A stretch of DNA of 32,417 nt, taken from an uncultured Chlamydiae bacterium (lineage in GTDB: Bacteria > Chlamydiota > Chlamydiia > Chlamydiales > SM23-39). The notes under the pieces were generated by a model. That model was not told where the DNA came from, did no database searches, and saw only the letters and a list, made by a program, of their open reading frames with translations. Position numbers and translations under genes: made by a program. Below, piece by piece: positions 1 to 7,257 of the stretch; position 1 is the stretch's first letter, and every line of letters begins with the position of its first letter. Location: assembly GCA_903889795.1 (NCBI GenBank), contig CAISYW010000064.1, forward strand, positions 1 to 32,417, in the 5' to 3' direction.

Positions 1-727
1 AAAGAAATGAGGCTGTTCCGTATCGATAAGCGATAGTCAAGAGGATTTGACCGATCGCTGTGGCTCCGCCGATGCCGATTGCCAGCAGCCATTCTTGTTC
101 TATCGGCTGCACCCATACGGCCCATGCAAATGGAAAACTTAAAATGGTTCCTAGAGAAAAATAATAAAATAGGGTGCGGCTCATTGGTTCTTTTTTGACG
201 TTGAGAAGTCGGAGAGCGGTGATCGCTATTGCGGATAAAATACCGGAAAATAAGCCATATAAAAAGCCGAGCTCGAAAATGTTTTTTGATGGATTTAAAA
301 TGATCGCTACGCCGATGAATCCGATGATGATTGACCACCAGACAGCTGCTTGAATCTTTTCTTTTTGCCAGATCAGCCAGATTAGAGGAATGAAAAATGG
401 AGTTGTATAATTGAGAGTCGTCGCGTCGACAAGATTTAAACTGCGGATGGCCAAAAAGTAGAGAAAATAACTTCCAACGCCCATTGTGTCGCGCATTAAG
501 TGCATGGGCAATTCATTCGTTTTCAGTCGCTTGAACCCCTTCCGCAGGGCAAGGGGCAAAATGCAAATCAAACTCACGATGTTTTGGATGAAAATGATTT
601 GGATCGTAGGGAATCGGCCGCGGAAATTGTAGACCAAAGAGCTTGCTATAGCAAAAAACAGGCAAGCAATTATCGTAATGGCAATTCCCAGCTTGAGTTT
701 GGCCGGTGTCGATTCTGTATTTTTCAT
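1..727 (-). CDS. EamA/DMT-family transporter, C-terminus cut by window edge
   Basis: Not in the ORF track because its stop lies outside the window. I translated the minus strand from an ATG at 727-725; it is open for 242 codons to position 1. The product begins MKNTESTPAKLKL and has about seven hydrophobic segments, including LGIAITIIACLFFAIASSLV and WWSIIIGFIGVAIILNPS. The pattern of paired helices, a conserved LNYTTPFF-like stretch in the middle of the first half and a repeated second half is typical of 10-TM drug/metabolite transporters (EamA). Such proteins are inner-membrane exporters or permeases of small metabolites; the substrate cannot be told. Full family members are about 290-300 residues, so roughly 50 are missing. 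No clear Shine-Dalgarno precedes the ATG. The plus-strand ORF at 500-796 is its shadow. Confidence 0.85.
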   Translation of the reverse strand, partial: MKNTESTPAKLKLGIAITIIACLFFAIASSLVYNFRGRFPTIQIIFIQNIVSLICILPLALRKGFKRLKTNELPMHLMRDTMGVGSYFLYFLAIRSLNLVDATTLNYTTPFFIPLIWLIWQKEKIQAAVWWSIIIGFIGVAIILNPSKNIFELGFLYGLFSGILSAIAITALRLLNVKKEPMSRTLFYYFSLGTILSFPFAWAVWVQPIEQEWLLAIGIGGATAIGQILLTIAYRYGTASFL

Positions 728-1030
728 CTATTTGTCAGCGCAGCAATCGAGGACTGGGGGGCACTGCTCCTATTTTCAGTTCATTCATTAAATTAAGGAT
801 AACTCGGATTTTTCGCATTACGCAACGGTGTTATTGTATAAATAGCACCACAGAGATCGATACCACAGAGAGAAAAATCGGTTCATCCGACAAATGCGTA
901 CTCGTAGCGGGAGTAAAAGATTAAAGCCGCAGATTTTTATGGGTCTTAGTTATCAGCACAGTATATTGGAAAGAGCGCTACCGGGGGCAGAAACAAAAGA
1001 AACAGGCGTATAAAATAAGAACGACAGAAA

Positions 1031-1184
1031 CATGATCTAGAGGATATGCGTGATATGCATGATGAAAAGATTGTACAGGTCAGAAGAATTCGAAACCGAG
1101 GAACAGAGCACTGAGGAGTTAATTCCGTTTTGAGACGCCGATTTTTTTATCATGCACATCATGCATATCCCTCAAATCATGTTT
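1031..1184. repeat. Imperfect inner inverted repeat, arms 1031-1063 and 1152-1184
   Basis: The left arm (CATGATCTAGAGGATATGCG...) and the reverse complement of the right arm (CATGATTTGAGGGATATGCA...) match at about 27 of 33 positions, separated by 88 bp. Both arms read as reiterated GATATG/CATGAT words. The arms sit inside the 838-1446 element and could form a cruciform or a long RNA hairpin. Confidence 0.5.
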
Positions 1185-1247
1185 TTTAGCTTTTGTGGCT
1201 AACTTTTGAACGCATCGCTTGCCCTGACGCTCCTTCAGAGACGATTG

Positions 1248-1328
1248 CAAAACTCGCTTTGAGAGTCAAATTCGAAACCAGCGGAAAAAGGGCGGATTTG
1301 ACTCCGGATGGAATTTTGCAATTACCTC
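1248..1328 (-). repeat. 81 bp dispersed repeat copy A (uninterrupted by the intron)
   Basis: The reverse complement of this segment matches 14180-14260 at 71 of 81 positions without gaps; nine of the ten differences are transitions. It folds into a two-tier stem: GCAAAACTC (1247-1255) with GAATTTTGC (1311-1319), and inside it GAGTCAAAT (1263-1271) perfectly with ATTTGACTC (1296-1304). Here the sequence continues past the point where the second copy is broken by the group II intron. Confidence 0.75.
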
Positions 1329-1481
1329 TTCAGGGAGGAGTTCTTCAATTTTCTTGAGGTTCAATCCATGCACTTCATGGACAGGTACGTAATTTTCATT
1401 CGACGAAGCAATCTGAAAAGCGTTTTTCTCTGTGGTGCTATTTATGCAACATAACCTGATTGGTACACTCCCTCGAATAGC
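1266..1481 (-). pseudogene. Decayed C-terminal coding fragment (copy A, ends ESNPPFFRWFRI)
   Basis: The minus-strand frame is open from about 1481 to a TGA at 1266-1268 and has protein-like composition: ...NENYVPVHEVHGLNLKK, then IEELLPEEVIAKF, then ESNPPFFRWFRI. The only in-frame start is a GTG at 1373 and there is no Shine-Dalgarno, so it looks like the 3' end of a lost gene. The same ending occurs on the plus strand near 14.2 kb (14 of 19 residues identical). I do not recognise the family. The frame crosses one arm of the 838-1446 inverted repeat, so it may instead be part of a dispersed repeat that happens to be open. Confidence 0.35.
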
Positions 1482-1540
1482 TCAATGGCGTTGCAGAGTT
1501 TAGATCGATTTGGTAGATTGACTCGTTTACGCTTTGAACC

Positions 1541-2305
1541 ATGGGGGATGTTGTGGAAAATGAAAAAGGCAAATTACAGTGGTTAGAATTTGATCAATTA
1601 GAACCCTATCAGCATGTCGTTCATGGAGTCTTCTTGCGCCACGGCGGGATGAGCGCCGGACCTTATTCGTCTCTCAACGTCTCTAACGAGGTAGGCGACC
1701 ATCCTGATTCTGTCAAAGTCAATCGAATCGAGATTTGCAAAGCCCTCGATGTTGAGCATGTCGTATTTCCCCACCAAAAACATGGCGTCGATGTTGTTCG
1801 AATCACCAAAGAAAATTCATTGAAGGTTCATCAGGCGGACGCTATTTTTACGACGGAAAAAAATATCGCCCTTGCCGTCACGCATGCCGACTGTCAGGCT
1901 GCGATTTTTTACGATCCGGCTCATGAAGTGATCGCCGCCGCTCATGCCGGATGGCGCGGCAGCGTGCAAAATATTTATGCCAAGGTCGTTGAGGAATTGA
2001 AGAAAACAGTAGGTACAAATCCCAAAGATTTGCTCGTTTGTATTTCTCCTTCTCTTGGACCTTGCCATGCCGAGTTTAAAAATTTCAAAACGGAACTACC
2101 GCAAGATTTTTGGCCTTTGCAAGTGAAGCCTCATTATTTCGACTTTTGGAAAATCAGCCGCATGCAGCTTATGGGCTCCGGCGTTTTGGAAAATAATATT
2201 GAGATTTCTGAAATCTGCACTTTTTGCAATTCCAAGGATTATTACTCCCATCGGCGCGATTCGAAGACGGGGCGGCATGCGACTCTGATTGTTTTGAAAA
2301 ACTGA
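1541..2305 (+). CDS. pgeF: PgeF/YfiH (LACC1-type) family purine nucleoside phosphorylase
   Basis: 254 residues, normal length for the COG1496 / multicopper-polyphenol-oxidase-like family. These cytosolic zinc enzymes are now known as purine nucleoside phosphorylases with adenosine deaminase activity; in E. coli YfiH is also linked to peptidoglycan fidelity. The metal-site signatures are visible: HQKHG in the first half, THADCQA, AHAGWRGS in the middle, and the conserved tail ICTFCNSKDYYSHRRD..TGR. The ATG at 1541 has no obvious Shine-Dalgarno. An in-frame GTG at 1553 sits 5 nt after GGGGG and is a plausible alternative start. The gene ends 9 nt before rmlC, so it probably leads the rml operon, although no functional link to rhamnose synthesis is known. 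Confidence 0.9.
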   Translation: MGDVVENEKGKLQWLEFDQLEPYQHVVHGVFLRHGGMSAGPYSSLNVSNEVGDHPDSVKVNRIEICKALDVEHVVFPHQKHGVDVVRITKENSLKVHQADAIFTTEKNIALAVTHADCQAAIFYDPAHEVIAAAHAGWRGSVQNIYAKVVEELKKTVGTNPKDLLVCISPSLGPCHAEFKNFKTELPQDFWPLQVKPHYFDFWKISRMQLMGSGVLENNIEISEICTFCNSKDYYSHRRDSKTGRHATLIVLKN

Positions 2306-2314
2306 GCTTGATTT

Positions 2315-2851
2315 ATGAAGGTTCAGTCGTTGTCCCTGAAGGGTCTTCTTGTAATCCAGGCGCAGGTCTTTCAAGATGAAAGAGGGCTTTTTTATGAAAG
2401 CTATCGGCGATCTCGGTATGCCGATGTCGGAATTGATATTGAATTTTCCCAGGACAACATCTCTTTTTCTAAAAAAAACACCCTTCGCGGTCTTCACTAC
2501 CAAGAATCGCCCGGTCAAGCGAAATTAGTCTCAGTTGTACAGGGGTCGATTTGGGATGTCGCAGTCGATATTCGCCCCGATTCATCGACTTATGGAAGCT
2601 GGGCCGCTCTTGAGTTGAATGATGAAAATTTTAAGCAGCTTTACATTCCCGTTGGATTTGCTCACGGCTATTGTGTCTTGAGTGATTTCGCACGTGTTCA
2701 ATACAAAGTCAGCTCAGCGTTTGATCCTCTCATGGAGCGAACGATTGTTTGGAATGATCCCGGCTTGGCGATTGAGTGGCCGGTGAAAAATCCCATCCTT
2801 TCCGATCGTGATCGCAACGCACTGCCGCATCGACAGAAGGTTGGTCGATGA
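2315..2851 (+). CDS. rmlC: dTDP-4-dehydrorhamnose 3,5-epimerase
   Basis: 178 residues, standard length. RmlC epimerises C3 and C5 of dTDP-4-keto-6-deoxyglucose, the third step from glucose-1-phosphate to dTDP-L-rhamnose, in the cytosol. The cupin core is evident: FQDERGLFYESYR near the N-terminus, LRGLHYQ with the catalytic His at residue 61, a conserved Lys at 70, IPVGFAHGY at 111-119 and the catalytic-type Tyr at 130 (VQYKVS). The C-terminal NDPGLAIEWP is also family-typical. The ATG is 9 nt after pgeF and the 3' end overlaps rmlD by ATGA, so translation is probably coupled. Confidence 0.95.
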   Translation: MKVQSLSLKGLLVIQAQVFQDERGLFYESYRRSRYADVGIDIEFSQDNISFSKKNTLRGLHYQESPGQAKLVSVVQGSIWDVAVDIRPDSSTYGSWAALELNDENFKQLYIPVGFAHGYCVLSDFARVQYKVSSAFDPLMERTIVWNDPGLAIEWPVKNPILSDRDRNALPHRQKVGR

Positions 2852-3714
2852 GAGTGTGGGTTACGGGAGCGAATGGTTTGCTGGGAACGGCATTGAAGCA
2901 GGCCCTTTTTGATCAAGGAATTGCTTTTGTCGGCAGTTCAAAATCTCAAGCGGATGTCACCGACCTGTCTTCTTTGAATCAATTTTATCGAAAGTGGGGG
3001 CCTTTTACTCATCTTGTTCATTGCGCGGCTTATACTCATGTTGATTTGGCCGAGTCGTATCCTGAAGATGCTCGAAGAGTCAATGCCCTTTCACCGGCCA
3101 TTATCGGCTCTCTGGCGGCTGAGAATCATTTTCGCGTCGTGCACATATCGACCGATTATGTGTTTGATGGACAATCCGAGCGCCCATACATTGAAACAGA
3201 CCGGATTGCGCCGCATTCAGTCTATGGCCAGACAAAAGCCGAGGGAGAAAAACATCTTTTGACGGCCCAGCCGGAGGCTTGCATTCTTCGCACGTCGTGG
3301 CTCTTTGGATTGGGGGGCAAAAGTTTTGTTTCGACGATGCTGCAACTGATGCAACAGCAAGAAGAGATACAGGTTGTTTCCGACCAAAGGGGGCGGCCTA
3401 CTTTTGCGTCTGATTTGGCAAAGGTGATTATCTCCGCTCTTGGTTGGTCAGGGATTTATCATGCGGCAAATAGCGAAGAAACGAGTTGGTTTGATTTTGC
3501 CGGAACGATACGGACAGAGGCTCTTGCCATGGGATGGCCGATCGTCTGTCAACATATTCGGCCGATACGAACTTGCGAATTCGCCGCTTTGGCGCCGCGG
3601 CCTCTTTATTCGGTTCTCGATACGCAAAAAATTGAAAAAATTCTGGGATACCCGCTTCGCTCCTGGAGAGAAGGGTTAATTGATCAATTGAGGACAATCG
3701 ATGCGCGCTCTTAA
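2848..3714 (+). CDS. rmlD: dTDP-4-dehydrorhamnose reductase
   Basis: 288 residues, typical of RmlD, an extended short-chain dehydrogenase that reduces dTDP-4-keto-L-rhamnose to dTDP-L-rhamnose with NAD(P)H. The Rossmann motif GANGLLG is at residues 7-13, STDYVFDG at 101-108, and the catalytic YxxxK (YGQTK) at 126-130. The C-terminal substrate domain ends with the family-like RPLYSVLDTQKIEKILG. The start ATG overlaps the rmlC stop (ATGA at 2848-2851), and the end overlaps rmlB by 14 nt. This compact packing indicates one transcript. Confidence 0.95.
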   Translation: MRVWVTGANGLLGTALKQALFDQGIAFVGSSKSQADVTDLSSLNQFYRKWGPFTHLVHCAAYTHVDLAESYPEDARRVNALSPAIIGSLAAENHFRVVHISTDYVFDGQSERPYIETDRIAPHSVYGQTKAEGEKHLLTAQPEACILRTSWLFGLGGKSFVSTMLQLMQQQEEIQVVSDQRGRPTFASDLAKVIISALGWSGIYHAANSEETSWFDFAGTIRTEALAMGWPIVCQHIRPIRTCEFAALAPRPLYSVLDTQKIEKILGYPLRSWREGLIDQLRTIDARS

Positions 3715-4702
3715 AAGTGTCTTTGTTACCGGCGGCGCGGGCTTTATTGGTTCGGCATTCATTCGCTATCTATTGCAGCATTCCGATTTTATCGGACGCG
3801 TTGTGAATCTCGACCGATTAACTTATGCGGCCAATTTGGAGTTGCTGCAAGACGTTGAATCTCATCCGCGCTATCGATTCGTACAAGGGGATATTAACGA
3901 TCAGACATTGGTTGAATCCCTGATTGAAGAAGAGAAGATTGATACGATAGCCCATTTTGCGGCTGAAACGCATGTGGATCGGAGCATCGCATCCGCAAGG
4001 CCATTCATTGAAGCGAATGTGCTCGGCACTTTGACTCTTCTCGAAGCGGTTCGAAAATTTCCTGAAATTCATTTCCATCATGTCTCAACTGATGAGGTCT
4101 ATGGAATGCTCGGAGAAAGCGGCGCGTTTAATGAATCGTCTCCATATCGGCCCAATTCTCCCTACGCGGCATCGAAGGCTGCTTCCGATCATCTGGTTCG
4201 TGCCTTTGCTCATACTTACAAACTCTCTACAACGATTTCTCATTGCAGTAACAATTATGGGCCCGGTCAATTTCCTGAGAAAATCATTCCGCTGATGATC
4301 CACCGCGCTTTTGCAGGTCAACCTTTACCCATTTATGGCCGCGGGGCAAATATACGCGATTGGCTCTATGTCGATGACCACGCGAGAGCGATTTTTCTGA
4401 TCTTGCGGAAAGGAAAAAGCAATCAAACCTATGATATCGGGGGAAATTGCGAACTCAGTAATCTCGAGTTAGTGAATATTCTTCTTGAAACGCTTGCTCA
4501 AGAGACGGGTAAAAACCTAAATGACTTACTCTCTTTGATTTCCTTCGTTACAGACCGGCCGGGTCATGATTTTCGCTATGCTATTGATAGCTCGAAGATC
4601 CAACACGAGTTGGGTTGGCAGCCGCACATGCAAATCCGCTCAGGTCTCATTGAGACGGTCCGCTGGTATGCCCATTCAATCGTGGGGCGGTACAAACCCT
4701 AG
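3701..4702 (+). CDS. rmlB: dTDP-glucose 4,6-dehydratase
   Basis: 333 residues, slightly short for RmlB (usually about 340-360). It converts dTDP-glucose to dTDP-4-keto-6-deoxyglucose, the second step of the pathway. Seen directly: NAD-binding GGAGFIG at 11-17, AAETHVDRSI near 88-96, the catalytic STDEVYG at 129-135, YxxxK (YAASK) at 155-159 and SNNYGPGQFPEK. It starts within the 3' end of rmlD. rmlA, for the first step, is not in the window. The 3' end overlaps the convergent small gene at 4676-4972 by 27 nt. Confidence 0.95.
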   Translation: MRALKSVFVTGGAGFIGSAFIRYLLQHSDFIGRVVNLDRLTYAANLELLQDVESHPRYRFVQGDINDQTLVESLIEEEKIDTIAHFAAETHVDRSIASARPFIEANVLGTLTLLEAVRKFPEIHFHHVSTDEVYGMLGESGAFNESSPYRPNSPYAASKAASDHLVRAFAHTYKLSTTISHCSNNYGPGQFPEKIIPLMIHRAFAGQPLPIYGRGANIRDWLYVDDHARAIFLILRKGKSNQTYDIGGNCELSNLELVNILLETLAQETGKNLNDLLSLISFVTDRPGHDFRYAIDSSKIQHELGWQPHMQIRSGLIETVRWYAHSIVGRYKP

Positions 4703-4972
4703 ATCTTCAATAAGTTGGTTCGCGGCGCGTTCGATTTCAGGCGTGATTTGATGCCATGGATCATAGGTTAATTGAAATTGAATCGCTTCCGAAAAAACAA
4801 GTACATCCCCCTGAATTTTTTCGTCTAAATAGATCGACTGGTTTTTCAGCTTGTCAATCAATGCATTCACCACCGATTGCTGGCCGAGAGTGAGACAATT
4901 AATAATTTCACCAATCTCTTGCGCCACATCTATTTTTGCGCGAATGGGAAGTTCGTCGTGATAGTTTTCCAT
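4676..4972 (-). CDS. Small hypothetical protein, 98 aa
   Basis: I do not recognise this protein. It begins MENYHDELPIRAKIDV and ends DLGFVPPHD, with no signal peptide or membrane segment; it is rich in amphipathic helix and somewhat acidic, so probably cytosolic. Support for a real gene: GAGGG lies 7 nt before the ATG, composition is protein-like over the whole length, and it fills an otherwise empty gap between rmlB and sufB. Against: its last 27 nt run antisense to the end of rmlB. It is divergent from sufB, with an AT-rich spacer containing tandem ATTATA words that probably holds both promoters. Confidence 0.6.
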   Translation of the reverse strand: MENYHDELPIRAKIDVAQEIGEIINCLTLGQQSVVNALIDKLKNQSIYLDEKIQGDVLVFSEAIQFQLTYDPWHQITPEIERAANQLIEDLGFVPPHD

Positions 4973-5054
4973 AATAACACCCTCTAATTATAATTATAAT
5001 TAATTGTTTAATTTTAATACCAGATTGTTTTAATTTGTTTATTACATTGCCGGA

Positions 5055-5083
5055 TTGACATATGGGGAAAATCGATATATTAT
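5055..5083 (+). promoter_or_regulatory. Sigma-70/sigma-66 type promoter of the suf operon
   Basis: TTGACA at 5055-5060 matches the -35 consensus in full, followed by a 17 bp spacer and TATTAT at 5078-5083 (5 of 6 to TATAAT). Transcription would start around 5089-5091, only 6-8 nt before the sufB ATG at 5097. The ORF-track start for sufB is a TTG that lies inside this -35 box. Confidence 0.65.
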
Positions 5084-5096
5084 ATCCACTGATTTT

Positions 5097-6518
5097 ATGG
5101 GCGTTAAAGAAGAATATAAATATGGATTTGTCACCCCGATCGCTTCGGATGTTTTTCCGAAAGGACTGAGCGAAGAGGTGATCCGTGCAATTTCGGCGAA
5201 GAAACAAGAGCCTTCGTTTATGCTCGAGTTTCGTTTGCAGGCCTATCGTAGCTGGCTGCAAATGAAAGAGCCGACTTGGGCGAATATCGAATATTCCCCC
5301 ATCGACTATCAAGCCATCTCCTATTACTCCGAACCCACATCCAAACCCCGTTTGGATAGTCTCGACCAAGCCGATCCGGAGATATTGAAGATGTTGGATC
5401 GCCTGGGGATCTCCGTCGATGAACAAAAACATTTGACCAATGTAGCGATCGATGTGGTATTTGACTCGGTCTCTTTGGGGACGACGTTTCAAAAACAGCT
5501 CAAAGAACATGGGGTGATTCTCTGCTCGATCTCCGAGGCGGTTCGCGATTATCCTGAACTGGTTAAGAGATACTTAGGAACGGTTGTTCCGGTAAAAGAT
5601 AATTTTTTCGCGGCACTCAATTCCGCGGTCTTCAGCGATGGTTCATTTATCTATATCCCTAAGGGCGTTCGCTGTCCGATGGAATTATCGACCTACTTTC
5701 GAATCAATGAAAAAGCAATTGGGCAGTTCGAGCGGACTTTGATTATCGCAGAAGATGATTCCTATGTCAGTTATTTAGAGGGATGTACAGCTCCCGCTCA
5801 TGATACGAATCAGCTGCACGCGGCAGTCGTTGAGCTGGTTGCTCATTCTCGATCCGAAATCAAGTACTCGACGGTGCAAAACTGGTATGCGGGCGATTCG
5901 AAGACGGGTCTGGGGGGTGTTTATAACTTCGTGACAAAGAGGGGATTATGTGCAGGCGATCATGCGAAGATCTCCTGGACGCAAGTGGAGGCCGGCGCCG
6001 CGATCACCTGGAAATATCCAAGCTGCATTTTGCGCGGCGACCACTCTGTCGGTGCGTTTTATTCGGTGGCTCTTACGAGCGGCAAAATGCAGGCGGACAC
6101 GGGCACGCAGATGATTCATATTGGCCAACATACCCGTTCAACGATCATTTCGAAGGGTATTTCCGCCGACGAATCTCATAATTCCTACCGCGGCCGTGTC
6201 GTCATGGGTCCTCATGCTCATTATGCGAGGAACCATTCGCAGTGCGACTCAATGCTGGTGGGCGGGCGCTCTTCGGCGCATACATTTCCTTCGATTAGCG
6301 GAGGCAACGCAACGGCCCAAGTGGAACATGAAGCGAGCGTTTCCCGCATGAATGATGAACAGATTTTTTATTTACAGACGCGGGGGCTGTCGAAGGAAGA
6401 TGCGATCACTCTCATCGTGAATGGCTTTTGCAAAGAGGTGATTTGCGAATTGCCCCTTGAATTTGCGCAAGAAGCTCAAAAACTGCTCGCGCTAAAACTG
6501 GAGAACTGTGTTGGATAA
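5097..6518 (+). CDS. sufB: Fe-S cluster assembly scaffold SufB
   Basis: 473 residues from the ATG at 5097. SufB is the scaffold subunit of the cytosolic SufBCD complex, where sulfur and iron are assembled before transfer to apoproteins. Seen: [21 protein letters not shown] at the N-terminus, [37 protein letters not shown] in the middle, and the core beta-helix ending [21 protein letters not shown], followed by the GFCKEV motif. The track begins at TTG 5055, but that codon is the -35 hexamer of a good promoter and adds residues unlike the family, so ATG 5097 is preferred. There is no Shine-Dalgarno before it. First gene of sufBCDS, one nucleotide from the sufC ATG. Confidence 0.95.
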   Translation: MGVKEEYKYGFVTPIASDVFPKGLSEEVIRAISAKKQEPSFMLEFRLQAYRSWLQMKEPTWANIEYSPIDYQAISYYSEPTSKPRLDSLDQADPEILKMLDRLGISVDEQKHLTNVAIDVVFDSVSLGTTFQKQLKEHGVILCSISEAVRDYPELVKRYLGTVVPVKDNFFAALNSAVFSDGSFIYIPKGVRCPMELSTYFRINEKAIGQFERTLIIAEDDSYVSYLEGCTAPAHDTNQLHAAVVELVAHSRSEIKYSTVQNWYAGDSKTGLGGVYNFVTKRGLCAGDHAKISWTQVEAGAAITWKYPSCILRGDHSVGAFYSVALTSGKMQADTGTQMIHIGQHTRSTIISKGISADESHNSYRGRVVMGPHAHYARNHSQCDSMLVGGRSSAHTFPSISGGNATAQVEHEASVSRMNDEQIFYLQTRGLSKEDAITLIVNGFCKEVICELPLEFAQEAQKLLALKLENCVG

Positions 6519-6519
6519 C

Positions 6520-7257
6520 ATGATGTTAGAGATTCGTGGGCTGCATGTATCGATCGAAGGCATACCGATATTGCAAGGGCTCACTCTTTCCCTGCCGTAT
6601 GGCCAGGTACACGCCATTATGGGCCCTAACGGAACGGGAAAATCGACACTGGCTAAGGTTTTGGCCGGTCATCCATCCTATCGGATTGATGAGGGTGAAA
6701 TATGGTTTAAGGGAAAGTCGCTCTTGAGCATGCCGCCGGAGGAGCGCTCTCATTTCGGTCTCTTCATGAGTTTTCAATATCCCGTGGAAGTGGCTGGCGT
6801 GAGCAACGAACAATTTTTGCGCCACGCAATGAATGCGCATCGACAAGCGCACTCTTTGCCGCAGTTATCTCGCGAGGCGTTTGCTTTGCTTCTCTCTCAG
6901 AAAATGGAGCGGATGCAGATTCGTTCTGAATTCAAAGATCGCAGTGTGAATGTGGGTTTTTCGGGCGGTGAGAAAAAACGCAATGAAATTTTGCAGATGT
7001 CTCTTCTCGAGCCCGATCTCGCGATTTTGGATGAAACCGACTCGGGGCTCGACATCGATGCCATGCGTATTATTGCGGAAGGCGTGAATGATTTGCGAAG
7101 CTCCACCCGCTCGATGCTCATTATTACGCATTATCAGCGGCTGCTCGATTATATCCGTCCTGATCAAGTGCATGTGATGGACAAGGGAAAGATTGTGCGC
7201 AGCGGCGGTCCCGAGCTGGCATTGATTTTGGAAGAAAAGGGGTACGAGTGGATCTGA
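6520..7257 (+). CDS. sufC: Fe-S assembly ATPase SufC
   Basis: ABC-type ATPase of the SufBCD scaffold complex, 245 residues from this ATG. Walker A is GPNGTGKST, the Q-loop is MSFQYPVE, the signature is FSGGEKKRNEI, Walker B with the SufC-specific tail is LAILDETDSGLDIDA, and the H-loop is IITHYQR. This combination, especially FSGGEKKRNEI and SGLDIDA, distinguishes SufC from transporter ATPases. The track start is GTG at 6508 with GGAG 4 nt upstream, which overlaps sufB by 11 nt. ATG 6520 or 6523 gives the family-like start (M)MLEIRGLHV. Either may be used. The 3' end overlaps sufD by 10 nt. Confidence 0.95.
   Translation: MMLEIRGLHVSIEGIPILQGLTLSLPYGQVHAIMGPNGTGKSTLAKVLAGHPSYRIDEGEIWFKGKSLLSMPPEERSHFGLFMSFQYPVEVAGVSNEQFLRHAMNAHRQAHSLPQLSREAFALLLSQKMERMQIRSEFKDRSVNVGFSGGEKKRNEILQMSLLEPDLAILDETDSGLDIDAMRIIAEGVNDLRSSTRSMLIITHYQRLLDYIRPDQVHVMDKGKIVRSGGPELALILEEKGYEWI

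Larger units (their letters stand above)
838..1446. mobile_element. 609 bp element with 19 bp terminal inverted repeats (MITE-like)
   Basis: ATAAATAGCACCACAGAGA at 838-856 recurs perfectly inverted at 1428-1446. Weaker similarity continues outward on both sides (GGTGTTATTGT against GGTTATGTTGC). The left end holds ACCACAGAGA twice, 10 bp apart. ACCACAGAG-type intergenic repeats occur in many bacterial genomes. No transposase is present, so if mobile it would be non-autonomous. I could not identify a target-site duplication. Size, clean inverted ends and lack of genes suggest a MITE-like element; two independent copies of a short dispersed repeat is the alternative. Confidence 0.45.
728..1540. 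other. 813 bp gap without an intact gene
   Basis: No intact gene was found on either strand. The ORFs at 500-796 and 706-924 have no family features and run across the transporter start or into repeat DNA. The stretch contains a pair of 19 bp inverted repeats, an inner inverted repeat near 1031-1184 and a decayed coding fragment on the minus strand, each listed separately. The last 90 bases presumably carry the pgeF promoter, but no convincing -35/-10 pair is visible. Confidence 0.7.

Noticed and set aside
500-924. Plus-strand ORFs 500-796 and 706-924
   Set aside because: They lie antisense to the real EamA transporter start or in repeat DNA, have low-complexity odd composition and no Shine-Dalgarno.
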